Notes: generated by a model from the sequence alone, not told the origin. DNA of 64,000 nucleotides from Streptomyces natalensis ATCC 27448 (GCF_000935125.1 NZ_JRKI01000023.1:143283-207282), one strand, 5' to 3'; positions 49,244 to 57,976 are shown, numbered from the stretch's first letter. Translations and numbers: made by a program.

Positions 49244-49642
49244 ATGTCCGACCCTACTTCCAGGCCCGTCCTGGATTCGTACGTCCACGTTTCGACGACG
49301 CAGACCTACCGCAGTGGAGTTGATCTGATCGCGGTGGAGCGTGCCGTCAACGACGTTCCCCCGGTCGGGATGACGGTGGAAGAGACGCTCATGGCCGCCC
49401 GCGTCCTCACCGACCACGGTGTCGCTCTGCGCGTGATCGCCCGCCATCTGAGCCTTCCCCACCACCTGGTCCGCCAGGCTCAGGCCACGCACCTGACGGA
49501 GCCTGCTGGCTGCGGAACGGACCGTGGTTACCGTCGGCACCTGCGGCGGAGCGAGCTCCCGTGCGCTGCGTGCCGAGCGGCTCGTGCGGCGGCTGACCGT
49601 CGGTACCGGCGGACCGGCTCCTCGAAGGAGCTGGCGGCATGA
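49244..49642 (+). CDS. AICE protein with HTH-like middle and Cys-rich C terminus
   Basis: A 132-residue protein. The middle (MTVEETLMAARVLTDHGVAL, RVIARHLSLPHHLVRQAQAT) resembles a DNA-binding HTH. The C terminus CGTDRGYRRHLRRSELPCAA, CRAARAAADRRYRR is a motif common in actinophage and AICE proteins. Probably a regulator. Start ATG 49244 with AGGAG upstream; its stop overlaps the next start. Confidence 0.65.
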   Translation: MSDPTSRPVLDSYVHVSTTQTYRSGVDLIAVERAVNDVPPVGMTVEETLMAARVLTDHGVALRVIARHLSLPHHLVRQAQATHLTEPAGCGTDRGYRRHLRRSELPCAACRAARAAADRRYRRTGSSKELAA

Positions 49643-49968
49643 GCAGCCTGACCATGACCGACCTCGCGGCACCGATGAGGGCCCTGCGGCTGCTGGCTGC
49701 GGACTTCCCCGACCTGCCCGCCGTGAATGTGGCCATCTCCCGGATCTACCCCGGCCAGCTGGAGTTGGCCTGCCACGACGGCTTCGACGTGTTCGAGACA
49801 TGGCGGCAGGCGCTGGGCATCCCGCTCGAATCGGTCACGTACACCGAGCTGGAGGAGGTGCCCACGCGGGTGCTGGAGGCCAGCGTCGACTACGCCGGCA
49901 TCCAGCTGTGCCTGATCGGCTACAGCCGCAGCCACCACCCCGTCGAGCGCCAGAAGGCGGTGGCCTGA
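49639..49968 (+). CDS. Hypothetical AICE protein
   Basis: A 109-residue protein (MRALRLLAADFPDLPAVNVA, ISRIYPGQLELACHDGFDVF, TRVLEASVDYAGIQLCLIGY), mixed alpha/beta, with no recognised family. It overlaps both neighbours by a few nt (ATGA and TGATG), so it is part of the operon. Confidence 0.65.
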   Translation: MSSLTMTDLAAPMRALRLLAADFPDLPAVNVAISRIYPGQLELACHDGFDVFETWRQALGIPLESVTYTELEEVPTRVLEASVDYAGIQLCLIGYSRSHHPVERQKAVA

Positions 49969-51158
49969 TGCACAGCACCTCTTCCCCCAAGCCGCTCACC
50001 ACGGCCCAACGATGGGTCCTGGGGGCGGCATTCGTGCCGATGCTCGCCACCGGCATCGCTGGTGGGGTCGGCACGTTCAGCAACGTCTCTCGTGCCTACG
50101 GCAGGGGAACGGCGCTGGGCGCGGTGGCTGCCGGTGAGGGTGCCACCGCTGTGCTGGCGCTGGTGCTGCTGGGCCTGACGATGCTGGGCCAGTCCTCCCC
50201 CCTGGTGGTCCGCGCGGGGCTGTGGGCTCTGCCGGCCGCCGCATCCGCGATGTCGGCCATGGCCGCGCCGGATTCCAGCCGCACGGTGATCTACGCGATC
50301 ACGCCTATGGGCATGTGCGTGGCGGCCGAGGGCATGGCGTTCCTGGCCCGCCGCATCGTCGTCCACACCGACGGGCGGGACGTCGAAGTCGATCGCAAGG
50401 CCGCCTCGGTGGTGCAGGCGCTGGCGTATCACCGTGCCCGTGCGGCGAACCATCCGGACAAGGAGCTGCGGGCCGAGTCGGAGCGCGCCTCGTGGAAGCT
50501 GGCCCGGAAGGTCGGCGCCGGTGACCCCTCGTTGGCGCCGCGTCTGCTGGAGGTCCAGCGCGACCGCGTCACGGACGGCGCCGATGCCGCCATCGCCGCG
50601 ATGTTCGCCGTGACGCCCACCGTCACACCCGTCACGAACCCCGTGACGGGTGTGACGGACCGCGTGACGCCGCTCGCAGCCGGGAGCGTTCATCCGGCGC
50701 TGGAGAGCGCCTCACCCGACGGCGATGACTCCGCTGGCACGCAGGTCACCGCCCAGGCCCCGCCCGCAGACGTCCCGGCCGTCACGGACACGGCGGCAGC
50801 CGAGGAGCCTGTGACGCCGCCCGTGACGCCCGTCGAGCCCGAAGACACCCCAGACGATGTCGAGTCGGCAATCGGTGGGGCCACGACGCTGGAGGAGATC
50901 GCAGCCGTGGCAGGCGTGACCACGCCCGCGCCGGGCGAGCGGCTGACCGGCACGCAACTCGACGTCGTCCTACGGCACCTGCGCTACTGCGACGACCCGC
51001 CCCTGTCCTACCGCCAAGCCGTCTCGGCGTTCCGTGACGCCGGATACGTCGGTGGGGAACAGCGCGTGCGCAAGGCATGGGGCGAGCTGATGTCCCACGA
51101 GGAGGCTGACACCGCCGACGAGGCGGCCGAGGCCGGCGAGAGCGAGAAAGACCAGTAG
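49968..51158 (+). CDS. Membrane protein with cytoplasmic tail (DUF2637-like)
   Basis: A 396-residue protein. The N-terminal 125 residues hold four hydrophobic segments (AQRWVLGAAFVPMLATGIAG, GATAVLALVLLGLTML, AGLWALPAAASAMSAMAA, then IYAITPMGMCVAAEGMAFLA), like the DUF2637/Spd-type membrane proteins of actinomycete elements. The cytoplasmic part has an S/T/V/P-rich linker with repeated VT pairs (TPTVTPVTNPVTGVTDRVTP), then an HTH-like end (LSYRQAVSAFRDAGYVGGEQ, RVRKAWGELMSHEE). It may link membrane and DNA during transfer. Confidence 0.65.
   Translation: MHSTSSPKPLTTAQRWVLGAAFVPMLATGIAGGVGTFSNVSRAYGRGTALGAVAAGEGATAVLALVLLGLTMLGQSSPLVVRAGLWALPAAASAMSAMAAPDSSRTVIYAITPMGMCVAAEGMAFLARRIVVHTDGRDVEVDRKAASVVQALAYHRARAANHPDKELRAESERASWKLARKVGAGDPSLAPRLLEVQRDRVTDGADAAIAAMFAVTPTVTPVTNPVTGVTDRVTPLAAGSVHPALESASPDGDDSAGTQVTAQAPPADVPAVTDTAAAEEPVTPPVTPVEPEDTPDDVESAIGGATTLEEIAAVAGVTTPAPGERLTGTQLDVVLRHLRYCDDPPLSYRQAVSAFRDAGYVGGEQRVRKAWGELMSHEEADTADEAAEAGESEKDQ
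50606..50665 (+). repeat. Cluster of GTGACG/CGTCAC hexamers inside coding DNA
   Basis: In about 60 bp, GTGACG or its complement occurs about six times, encoding V-T pairs. The spacing is irregular, about 8-12 bp. It may only reflect the repeated amino acid sequence, or serve as a protein binding array. Confidence 0.35.
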
Positions 51159-51255
51159 TCCGGCACCACCAGTGATGGCCAGCCCGCCCCGTCGGGCTGG
51201 CCATTGCTGCGACTGCCGGAAGTCGACATGGCACCGCAGACCCGGCGAGCAGCCG

Positions 51256-51318
51256 GTGAGTGACCCGGCCGCAGAGACCGCGGCGGCCGGTGAGCAGATC
51301 CGCCAGCAGACCCGATGA
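51256..51318 (+). CDS. Very small AICE ORF (20 aa)
   Basis: GTG 51256: SDPAAETAAAGEQIRQQTR, stop at 51318. It resembles the other coupled small AICE genes in style and ends in a possible ATGA overlap, but is too short to be sure. The remaining interval 51,159-51,442 shows nothing stronger. Confidence 0.25.
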   Translation: MSDPAAETAAAGEQIRQQTR

Positions 51319-51442
51319 GCGCTGCCCACTCCCGACATGCCGGCAGCCGATGTGCCATCCATCGCCAGCTGATCAATCAGGACACGAGATGCCCGCATCC
51401 GTTCTGCGAACCCTCTTCCGCCGCACCGAACCGGAGAACTCG

Positions 51443-51787
51443 ATGACCACCAGCCAGCCCACCACCGCCGACGTCCCTGCCACCACGCCCACCGCGGTCA
51501 TGAGGTTCCTGACCCAGGGCGGAGCCACTGTCGAGGTGCGCTCCCACCGCTTCACCACCCACTACACCTGGCAGGGCCGCCCCTACGTCAGCGGCGACTC
51601 GACGCGCGAGGTCGACGGGTTCGTGTGGGAGTGCTTGGGGTGCGACGCCGACGGCAGGTTTGACGGGAGCCGCGGGCCCAGCCTCGACTACGGGCGCTAC
51701 CTCCCCAACGAGCGCGACGTGGCCCGCCGCGACGCCAACAGCCACGCCGAGAAGTGCCGCGCCCTGCCCCGCCCGGACCAACCCTGA
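51443..51787 (+). CDS. Hypothetical AICE protein
   Basis: A 114-residue protein (PTAVMRFLTQGGATVEVRSH, RFTTHYTWQGRPYVSGDSTR, EVDGFVWECLGCDADGRFDG) with a CxxC-like pair. ATG 51443 has GGAG 6 nt upstream; ATG 51389 is an alternative giving 18 more residues. Its stop overlaps the next start (TGATG). Confidence 0.6.
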   Translation: MTTSQPTTADVPATTPTAVMRFLTQGGATVEVRSHRFTTHYTWQGRPYVSGDSTREVDGFVWECLGCDADGRFDGSRGPSLDYGRYLPNERDVARRDANSHAEKCRALPRPDQP

Positions 51788-52164
51788 TGCCCAACCCCCG
51801 CTTCTGGGACCCCGACGGGAGCCGCTACGGCATCCCCACCTACCCGTGGCGGCTCGCCCCGGACGGCCTGGCCACCCGCCGCCAGCTCCGCGCCAAGGGG
51901 CTGCGGCCGGGCGGCCAGGCCGTCGCCGCACAGGTCCTGTGGCAATCGCGCCGCCCCCGTCCCGGGATCCGCGCCGCCTACCTCTACCGCGTCGACGCGG
52001 CCGAGCCGGTCCGGCCGATGACGCCGGCGAAGTGGGCGGCCCTGGACAAGGCCCTGGCCGCCCGCCGTACCTGCCCCAGCTGTGGCCAGGACCGCGGCTA
52101 CACCATCCCGACATCCCTGGGCATCTGCGTCACCTGCGCAGACGCCCCGGCTCTCACCGCCTGA
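51787..52164 (+). CDS. RRQ-type AICE protein with zinc ribbon
   Basis: A 125-residue protein: YPWRLAPDGLATRRQLRAKG, LRPGGQAVAAQVLWQSRRPR, then a C-terminal ribbon TCPSCGQDRGYTIPTSLGIC, VTC. The RRQL-motif proteins recur in actinomycete elements. Probably nucleic acid binding. Start ATG 51787. Confidence 0.65.
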   Translation: MPNPRFWDPDGSRYGIPTYPWRLAPDGLATRRQLRAKGLRPGGQAVAAQVLWQSRRPRPGIRAAYLYRVDAAEPVRPMTPAKWAALDKALAARRTCPSCGQDRGYTIPTSLGICVTCADAPALTA

Positions 52165-52176
52165 AGAGGACTTCCG

Positions 52177-52569
52177 GTGTTCGCCTCGATCGCGATCCTG
52201 TTATGGGTCGGCCATCTGCTGGCCGACTACCCCGGCCAGACCGACCACCAAGCCGCCCACAAAGCCGAAGCGAGCGCGCGGGGCTGGCGCGCCAACCTCA
52301 CCCACGCCACCACCCACGTCCTGGTCTGCGGGGCGCTGCTGGCCCTCGGTAGTGCAGTGCTGGGCTGGCAACTGCCGCCCATCCACGCCGCCGTCGCCGT
52401 GGCGTGGATCGGCGCCACACACAGCCTCATCGACCGCCGTTGGCCCATCCGCTGGTGGATGGAACACACCGGCCAGCGCAAATTCATCGCGCACGGCGGC
52501 ATGGCGCATGTCGACCAGAGCGCTCACATCGCCGCGCTCACCGCAGCCGCCCTGTACCTGGCTGCCTGA
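52177..52569 (+). CDS. DUF3307-like membrane protein
   Basis: A 130-residue membrane protein from GTG 52177. It has the DUF3307 pattern HLLADYPGQTDHQAAHKAEA near the N terminus, then hydrophobic segments (TTHVLVCGALLALGSAVLGW, HAAVAVAWIGATHSLIDRRW). In AICEs such proteins are encoded beside transfer genes, with unknown function. Confidence 0.7.
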   Translation: MFASIAILLWVGHLLADYPGQTDHQAAHKAEASARGWRANLTHATTHVLVCGALLALGSAVLGWQLPPIHAAVAVAWIGATHSLIDRRWPIRWWMEHTGQRKFIAHGGMAHVDQSAHIAALTAAALYLAA

Positions 52570-52657
52570 GCCATCGCCTCACGTCCCGGGGCGGCCACCC
52601 ACTCCCCAGCGACCGGCCGCCCCAGTCCTATCCCGATCACGAGACAGGAGCCTCAGC

Positions 52658-52807
52658 ATGCCACTGCGCCGAGACATCCCCACTGCCCCCGGAACGAGAC
52701 CAGACCCGCGCCACGAGACGACCTACCAGCCATCTCGCGGCGGCTGGTTCAAGACCCAGCCCAAACCCGTCCCCGGCACCCCCAAGACCAAGAAGAGGGA
52801 GCGGTGA
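52658..52807 (+). CDS. Small basic AICE protein (49 aa)
   Basis: MPLRRDIPTAPGTRPDPRHE, then TTYQPSRGGWFKTQPKPVPG and TPKTKKRER. Highly basic end. ATG 52658 with CAGGAG upstream; overlaps the next start. Confidence 0.5.
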   Translation: MPLRRDIPTAPGTRPDPRHETTYQPSRGGWFKTQPKPVPGTPKTKKRER

Positions 52808-53007
52808 TGGCCTTCTTCGGACTGTTCGGCAACGACCGCACGTTGGCCGACACCACCTACAGCGACCGCGAATCAGCATCCGCAAAGGCCGCCCGCAAAC
52901 GCCTCGAAGGCCACCGACGCAACCTGACGAAAGTCGCCCGCCAGGGCCAAGCGTGGGAGGACAGCGAGCGTGCCCGACAGGACGGCAACGGCCGGTGGGG
53001 CCGATGA
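52807..53007 (+). CDS. Small charged AICE protein (66 aa)
   Basis: MAFFGLFGNDRTLADTTYSD, then RESASAKAARKRLEGHRRNL, TKVARQGQAWEDSERARQDG. ATG 52807 (or GTG 52804). Coupled to both neighbours. Function unknown. Confidence 0.55.
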   Translation: MAFFGLFGNDRTLADTTYSDRESASAKAARKRLEGHRRNLTKVARQGQAWEDSERARQDGNGRWGR

Positions 53008-53279
53008 CCAGCCCCCAGACGCGTGGCGGTAAGGGGCGCCGCACGCTCGCGGCGGTCGCCACGATCCGCCCCACCACCAGCGGCGTGGCTGCCTGCACCA
53101 ACAAGCGCGACGTCTTTGACGTGGCGGGCAGTGGCCGTGCGCCTCTCGTCGTCCGCATCGAGGCGGCCAGCACCTGCGCGACATGCCCCCTGGCCGACAC
53201 GTGCGGCTTCCGCATCGCGATGCCCTCCGCCAGCTCCCGCGCCCGCGCCCGGTCGCGCGCCCGCAACCGCACGACCTGA
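53004..53279 (+). CDS. Small AICE protein with CxxC-x-C motif
   Basis: A 91-residue protein: TIRPTTSGVAACTNKRDVFD, AASTCATCPLADTCGFRIAM. Four cysteines could bind metal, somewhat like a partial WhiB motif, but a full WhiB pattern is absent. It overlaps the upstream stop. Confidence 0.5.
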   Translation: MTSPQTRGGKGRRTLAAVATIRPTTSGVAACTNKRDVFDVAGSGRAPLVVRIEAASTCATCPLADTCGFRIAMPSASSRARARSRARNRTT

Positions 53280-53347
53280 CCGGCTCCCTCGCAGGCCCGC
53301 ATCCCGCCCGGATGCGGGCCTGCCTGTCCCTCCTTCCGGAGAGTGCC

Positions 53348-53635
53348 TTGTTCACCTGTCTGCTGATCCGACGCCCCCGCCGCCTGCGGCACCTGCGCCG
53401 CCTCGCCACCAGCACCAACCCGGCCACCCGCACCCGGCTTCCCTGCCGCCCCTGCACGCCGCACGAAAACGTACTGCCGCCGCTCCCCGCAGGCTTCCCA
53501 CCCGCCCCGATACAGACCGTGCCGGACCCGAAGGCGCCCGGCGCCGACGAACTGCGCATACGGGCCCGCCTCTACGCCGTCGTCGACAGCCTCCAGGGCG
53601 CCACCCCGCCGGAAGTCGAGGCAGGCCATGGCTGA
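53348..53635 (+). CDS. Small AICE protein
   Basis: A 95-residue protein from TTG 53348 with GGAGA six nt upstream (LLIRRPRRLRHLRRLATSTN, TRLPCRPCTPHENVLPPLPA, PGADELRIRARLYAVVDSLQ). Function unknown; its stop overlaps the next gene's start region. Confidence 0.5.
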   Translation: MFTCLLIRRPRRLRHLRRLATSTNPATRTRLPCRPCTPHENVLPPLPAGFPPAPIQTVPDPKAPGADELRIRARLYAVVDSLQGATPPEVEAGHG

Positions 53636-54365
53636 ACCTTCGCCGTACTCGTTCAGCAAGACGACCGACTGGCCGCTCGGAGCGCCCGAGGGCGGGTGCT
53701 GCGCCGGATGCCCGATCCGTGAGGGCTGCGCGCTTGCCGCCGACACCTACGTCGTCTGCCCCATCACCGGCAGCAGCCCTCCCCCCGCACCGCCGGATCA
53801 CACCCCCGCACAGGCCACCGCGGCCGACGCCTACGCCGAGCCGCCGGCCACCCGGCGGTTCGACGTGACCGAGGTCGCCTCCCGCGGCGTCGAGACCGCC
53901 ATCTCCGGCGCCTTCGGATTCGGCTGGCTGGACCTGGCCACCGGGCTGATCGAGCGGTTCAACCGAGAGGACGCCGACGGCAACCCCATCGACTGGAGCC
54001 GCTTGCAGCTCAAGCGCAACGGCTTGTCGCTGCTGGTGGCCACCACCGTTCCGCTCGGCGAGCACACGGCCGCCCAGTGGGTGGCCCACGGCCTGTCCAA
54101 CTACAGCCTCGGCGTGGTCTTCATGCCCGTCGGCATGGCGCTCGGCAGCGTGATGCCGGTCTTCGTCGGCGCCTTCGCTCCGGGCCCGCTGGGCGCCGTG
54201 TGCCGCCCCTTGTGGAGCGCGGTGGCATTTACCACCCGCGCCACCTGGCGCTTTGCCACCTCCCGGCTGGGCTGGATCGTCACCCGCCCCGCCATCTGGG
54301 CCGCCATCAGCGGAGTCCTCCTGCTGTCCGGCCGCTTCCTTCTCCGCGTTCTCACAGGAGCCTGA
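53628..54365 (+). CDS. Spd-like membrane protein
   Basis: A 245-residue protein. The N terminus has a Cys cluster (GGCCAGCPIREGCALAADTY). Two to four membrane segments follow (LSLLVATTVPLG, YSLGVVFMPVGMALGSVMPV, FVGAFAPGPLGAVCRPLW, AIWAAISGVLLLSGRFLLRV). It lies directly before the second membrane protein and TraB, as do spread (Spd) proteins that move DNA through mycelium. Confidence 0.65.
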   Translation: MAEPSPYSFSKTTDWPLGAPEGGCCAGCPIREGCALAADTYVVCPITGSSPPPAPPDHTPAQATAADAYAEPPATRRFDVTEVASRGVETAISGAFGFGWLDLATGLIERFNREDADGNPIDWSRLQLKRNGLSLLVATTVPLGEHTAAQWVAHGLSNYSLGVVFMPVGMALGSVMPVFVGAFAPGPLGAVCRPLWSAVAFTTRATWRFATSRLGWIVTRPAIWAAISGVLLLSGRFLLRVLTGA

Positions 54366-54366
54366 C

Positions 54367-54873
54367 GTGAACATCTTCAACAACCCCGGCGCGAACGCCG
54401 GCTTCGGCTGCCTCGCCTTCGCCGCCATCGGCACCGTCGTCATCGTCGCCGGATTCAAGTTCAAGTGGCTGCGAGCCAAAGCCACCGTGATCCTGGTCGC
54501 CCTGTTCGTACTGCTGGTCACCGTCAACTCCGGCGGCGTCCTCGGCGAGATCGCGGGGGCCCTGCGGCTGGGCCTGAATGCCGGCGGCGAGGCGGCCGTT
54601 CACGGGGTGTCCGGAACAGCAGTGACGCCGCACGCCCCGCACACCACCATCACGCCCGTCTCCGCGGGCGGAGCCGTCGTCGGCCTGTGCGGCCTCGCCT
54701 GGTACGGGGTCAAGCTCTTCGCCGCCAAGGGCCGCGCCAAGGACCTCAAGGAGATGTGCATCGGCTGCGGCGTCGGCGTCTGCTACGGCACCGGCCTCGG
54801 CTTCACCGGCTACTTCGTCGCCGGTGCCGTCCTGGCCGCCAACAACGTCGGCCTGTGGGCCTTCGGCGGCTGA
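54367..54873 (+). CDS. Spd-like small membrane protein
   Basis: A 168-residue protein from GTG 54367 with hydrophobic segments (GCLAFAAIGTVVIVAGFKFK, VILVALFVLLVTV, GGAVVGLCGLAWYGVKLFAA, TGYFVAGAVLAANNVGLWAF) and short polar loops with Cys residues. It starts one nt after the upstream stop. The pattern suits the SpdB-like proteins encoded beside traB. Confidence 0.7.
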   Translation: MNIFNNPGANAGFGCLAFAAIGTVVIVAGFKFKWLRAKATVILVALFVLLVTVNSGGVLGEIAGALRLGLNAGGEAAVHGVSGTAVTPHAPHTTITPVSAGGAVVGLCGLAWYGVKLFAAKGRAKDLKEMCIGCGVGVCYGTGLGFTGYFVAGAVLAANNVGLWAFGG

Positions 54874-54952
54874 CCGGGCCGTGACGGTCCCCCACACCTT
54901 TGCAGCGGAGGTGTGGCGGGCCGCCCCAGCCCGGACCGCGAACGGAGGACAC

Positions 54953-57220
54953 ATGAGCACTCACCACAGCACCGAAGTCGCCCCCTACGAAGGGGAATAC
55001 GTATGGGCCGAAATCCTCGACGACGATGCCCCCGGCCCCCAGCAAGAAAAACCTGGTCCCAGTCGCCGCCCCGCGGCTGTCCGCGTCGGCCGGTACACGG
55101 CCGCCGCCCTGCGTGCCGTCGCCGGAGGCACCGTGCCGGGCCTGCGCCACGCCTGGGCCGCCACCGCGCACTGGACGACTCTCGCCTACATGTCGGATGA
55201 GGAGATCCGGCGCCGCATGGTCAAACGCCACCTGGACACCTACCTCGAACAGCGCGAAGACGTCACCGCCGACATCAACCGCCTGGGCAAGAAGGCCCAG
55301 AAACTGACTCGCGACGCCGTCGACTTCGGCCTCACCACCGAAGAGGGGCGCCGCCTGAAGGACCTCGGCACCGAGCTGAAGCTACGCCGCACCGCCGGCG
55401 CCGCCCTGGCCCAGATCCCCTTCGACATCGCCGCAGTTCAACCCACCCGCGAGCAGATCCGCCGCTACCGCACCGTACGGGCCCTGGGCAGGTTCGCGGG
55501 CGTACTCCTCCCGGCAGGATCCACAGCCCTCGCCCTCGTGCTCGCCGCACCGGCCGCGGGCCTGGTGGCCGTGCCGGTACTGGCCGGCGCCGCCTGGTGG
55601 CTCGGCCGCCATCCCCTCGCCCTCACCCAACGCGCACTGCCCGCCTACCTGGTCGGCCCCCGAGAACTGGAGAAGCCTGACATGCCGACCGTCAGCAAGG
55701 AGCACGAGACCGTCCAGGAGGAGGCCAAGCCGTTCCCGATCCGCGATGTCACCAGCTGCGAGGACGCGCAGGAGGCACTGCGGCGCGCACTGCTGGCGCA
55801 GGGCTGCGACATCGAGGGCATCACCGGTGTGGTGCGTGAGCCGTGGGGCTGGACGGCCCGTGTCGTCTTCGCTTCCGGAAGCCCCGAGGAACTCGCCGAG
55901 ACGGGGACCTACCGGCGGCTGATCACGCTGCTCAAGCTCCGTCGCAACGGACTCCTGGTGGAGACCGACCCCGAAAGCGGTGACACCTGCACCGTCCGGA
56001 TGATCCTCACCGACCCCTTCACCCCCGAACTGGTCGGCCCGGCCCCCTACCGGGCCCCGCTGTCGATGTCGATCACCGACCTGGCCGACTACGGGGTCGC
56101 GATGGACGCGACGCCGCTCGCCTTCACCCTGGCCGGGCTGATGCTGCTGATGGTGGCGGACTCCGGCGGCGGCAAGTCCGGTGTCATGCTCGCCATGGCC
56201 GAGGTCGCCACCGCCTGCTACGACGCGGTAACCCTCAACCTCGACCCGGCGGGCACCGGTATCGGCGACCTGGAGCAGGCCATCACCTTGAGCGCCTGCA
56301 TGGACGATGAGGCGATCTGCGCCGTGCTGGAATTCCTGCTGTCCTGGTGCTCGGCCCGAGCCCGTCAGCGCGCCCGCTACGGCTGGGGCAACAAGTGGCG
56401 CGTCTCCCGTGAGCACCCCGCAGTCTGCGTGTTCGGGGACGAGTGGCCGCAGCTGTCGGAGAGGGCGAAAAGGCTCCTGGTCCGCCTGCTGCTCCTGGGA
56501 CGTAAGGAAGCCATCTGGGTTTACGCCGGATCCCAGTTCGGCACCAAGGACTACCTCGGCGAGGCCATCGGCCCCAAGCTGTCCGCCAAGCTCCTCGGCG
56601 CCTGCCGACGCGTCGACATCACCGAGCTGCTCGGCGCCGGCGCCGTCGCCGAGGGCTACCGCGCCGACCTCCTCCAGGCCGCCACCCACACCCAGCCCAA
56701 CGACGCCGGACAGATCTACGCCACCGGCCTGCCCGGCATGCCCAACAAGCCCACCCGCTACCAGGTCCGTGAAATCACCCCCGAGCACGCCGCCCGCGTC
56801 GCCGCCGAACGACGCACAGCCGGACTCGTCGACCTCGGCCACACCCTCACCGAAGCCGGACTCCTCCACCAATGGCGCGCACTGCAAAAGCTCTGCGCCG
56901 CCCTCCGCGCGGGCACGGCCGATCGGGAGGTCCCCCCGGTCCTGCAACTCCTGCGGGGTGCCTTCACGAAGGAAGACGATCCGGCCTTCCTGACCATGGA
57001 CCAGATCCACACCTGCCTGAAGGCTGCGGACCCCGCACGGTGGGGCGCGTGGGACGACCGGGACGACGTCAGCCGCCTTCGCGAACTCGGCAAGGCCCTC
57101 AGCCGCGCCCTGCGCGATGCGGGAGTGGACCTTCCCTCCGAACGGCTCAAGGAACTCGCCGGCCAGCCCCGCGGCTACCGCCTGACCGCCATCCAGGACG
57201 CCATCGAGGCCACCGCCTGA
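54953..57220 (+). CDS. TraB/FtsK-SpoIIIE type DNA translocase
   Basis: A 755-residue protein for conjugal transfer of double-stranded DNA. The N-terminal third has a coiled coil (LDTYLEQREDVTADINRLGK) and two membrane helices (AGVLLPAGSTALALVLAAPA, GLVAVPVLAGAAWWLG) at about residues 185-235. The P-loop ATPase has Walker A MVADSGGGKSGVMLAMAEVA at about 400, Walker B CVFGDEWPQLS near 490, and the C-terminal part ends in a winged-helix-like region (LRELGKALSRALRDAGVDLP, then GYRLTAIQDAIEATA) that should bind clt. Start ATG 54953 with GGAGG upstream. The 11-bp repeats right after it are a likely target. Confidence 0.85.
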   Translation: MSTHHSTEVAPYEGEYVWAEILDDDAPGPQQEKPGPSRRPAAVRVGRYTAAALRAVAGGTVPGLRHAWAATAHWTTLAYMSDEEIRRRMVKRHLDTYLEQREDVTADINRLGKKAQKLTRDAVDFGLTTEEGRRLKDLGTELKLRRTAGAALAQIPFDIAAVQPTREQIRRYRTVRALGRFAGVLLPAGSTALALVLAAPAAGLVAVPVLAGAAWWLGRHPLALTQRALPAYLVGPRELEKPDMPTVSKEHETVQEEAKPFPIRDVTSCEDAQEALRRALLAQGCDIEGITGVVREPWGWTARVVFASGSPEELAETGTYRRLITLLKLRRNGLLVETDPESGDTCTVRMILTDPFTPELVGPAPYRAPLSMSITDLADYGVAMDATPLAFTLAGLMLLMVADSGGGKSGVMLAMAEVATACYDAVTLNLDPAGTGIGDLEQAITLSACMDDEAICAVLEFLLSWCSARARQRARYGWGNKWRVSREHPAVCVFGDEWPQLSERAKRLLVRLLLLGRKEAIWVYAGSQFGTKDYLGEAIGPKLSAKLLGACRRVDITELLGAGAVAEGYRADLLQAATHTQPNDAGQIYATGLPGMPNKPTRYQVREITPEHAARVAAERRTAGLVDLGHTLTEAGLLHQWRALQKLCAALRAGTADREVPPVLQLLRGAFTKEDDPAFLTMDQIHTCLKAADPARWGAWDDRDDVSRLRELGKALSRALRDAGVDLPSERLKELAGQPRGYRLTAIQDAIEATA

Positions 57221-57229
57221 CCCCTCCCG

Positions 57230-57284
57230 GCATCGGCTCCCGATCGGCCGGCGATCGGCCACTGATCGGCTGTCGATCGGCCGA
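57230..57284. repeat. 11-bp tandem repeats after traB, candidate clt
   Basis: CGATCGGCC at 57241, 57252 and 57274, with TGATCGGCT at 57263, are exactly 11 bp apart. A weaker unit (CATCGGCT) precedes at about 57231. This is about one helical turn per unit, starting 10 nt past the traB stop, where clt lies in related elements. The interval to 57,446 has no gene. Confidence 0.75.
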
Positions 57285-57446
57285 CAACGCCAATCACCGC
57301 CGATGGCCAGCCGATCAGCAAACCGATGTTGACCTGCAAAAACCAATCAATCCAATCAACCCGCTACACCCCCGTTCAGACCCCGATCCGGCCCTCCCCG
57401 GCACCGCCAGGGAGGGCCGACCCGTGCTCCCACGAAGGACGTGACC

Positions 57447-57788
57447 ATGCGCAGATTCCTCTACCGCTGCCCCGTCTGCCGCACCACCAGCCCCGTCTGC
57501 CGGAACCGCGCCGAGCTGAAGGGCGAAAGCGACCGCCACCGCGCAATCCTCCACGGCGACCACTACCCCGACGGTGAGAAGACCGGCGCAGTCGACCGCC
57601 GAGGCCGCTGGTACGCCGACCTCGGCCTCATCGCCGCCGTACAGGCCCGCCTCGCTGATGCCTACGCCGACATACCCGACCCGAACGGCATGGGCCGCCG
57701 CCTGTGGGCCGACGCCCTGTCCTGGCTCACCCTCACCGCCACCGCACTCGCAGCCCTGTGGTGCACCACGACCGCTCTTCAGCCCTGA
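57447..57788 (+). CDS. AICE protein with zinc-knuckle start and C-terminal membrane helix
   Basis: A 113-residue protein: MRRFLYRCPVCRTTSPVCRN (zinc knuckle), DHYPDGEKTGAVDRRGRWYA and a C-terminal hydrophobic helix LSWLTLTATALAALWC. ATG 57447 has AGGA 8 nt upstream. It follows the repeat array. Function unknown. Confidence 0.6.
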   Translation: MRRFLYRCPVCRTTSPVCRNRAELKGESDRHRAILHGDHYPDGEKTGAVDRRGRWYADLGLIAAVQARLADAYADIPDPNGMGRRLWADALSWLTLTATALAALWCTTTALQP

Positions 57789-57814
57789 TCACCAACACCA
57801 CCCAGGAGACCCCC

Positions 57815-57949
57815 GTGTACGAGGACGACGAGTTCATCGACTGCGAACTGTGCGACCCGAGCGACGACAGCGAGCCCCACCCGTACGCCCACTGCTGCGG
57901 CTGCGGCGCCGACGGCTCCAGCGAACGCCCCGACTGCATCTGCGAGTAA
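57815..57949 (+). CDS. Small acidic Cys-rich AICE protein (44 aa)
   Basis: VYEDDEFIDCELCDPSDDSE, then PHPYAHCCGCGADGSSERPD, CICE. Seven cysteines suggest a metal cluster or zinc. GTG 57815 with CAGGAGA upstream, 27 nt before the SSB gene. Confidence 0.55.
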   Translation: MYEDDEFIDCELCDPSDDSEPHPYAHCCGCGADGSSERPDCICE

Positions 57950-57976
57950 TCCCACCAACTAACCAGGAGAGACAGC

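Noticed and set aside
55382..57346. 654-codon minus frame opposite traB
   Set aside because: Antisense to the convincing TraB translocase; glycine/valine-rich composition of a shadow frame.
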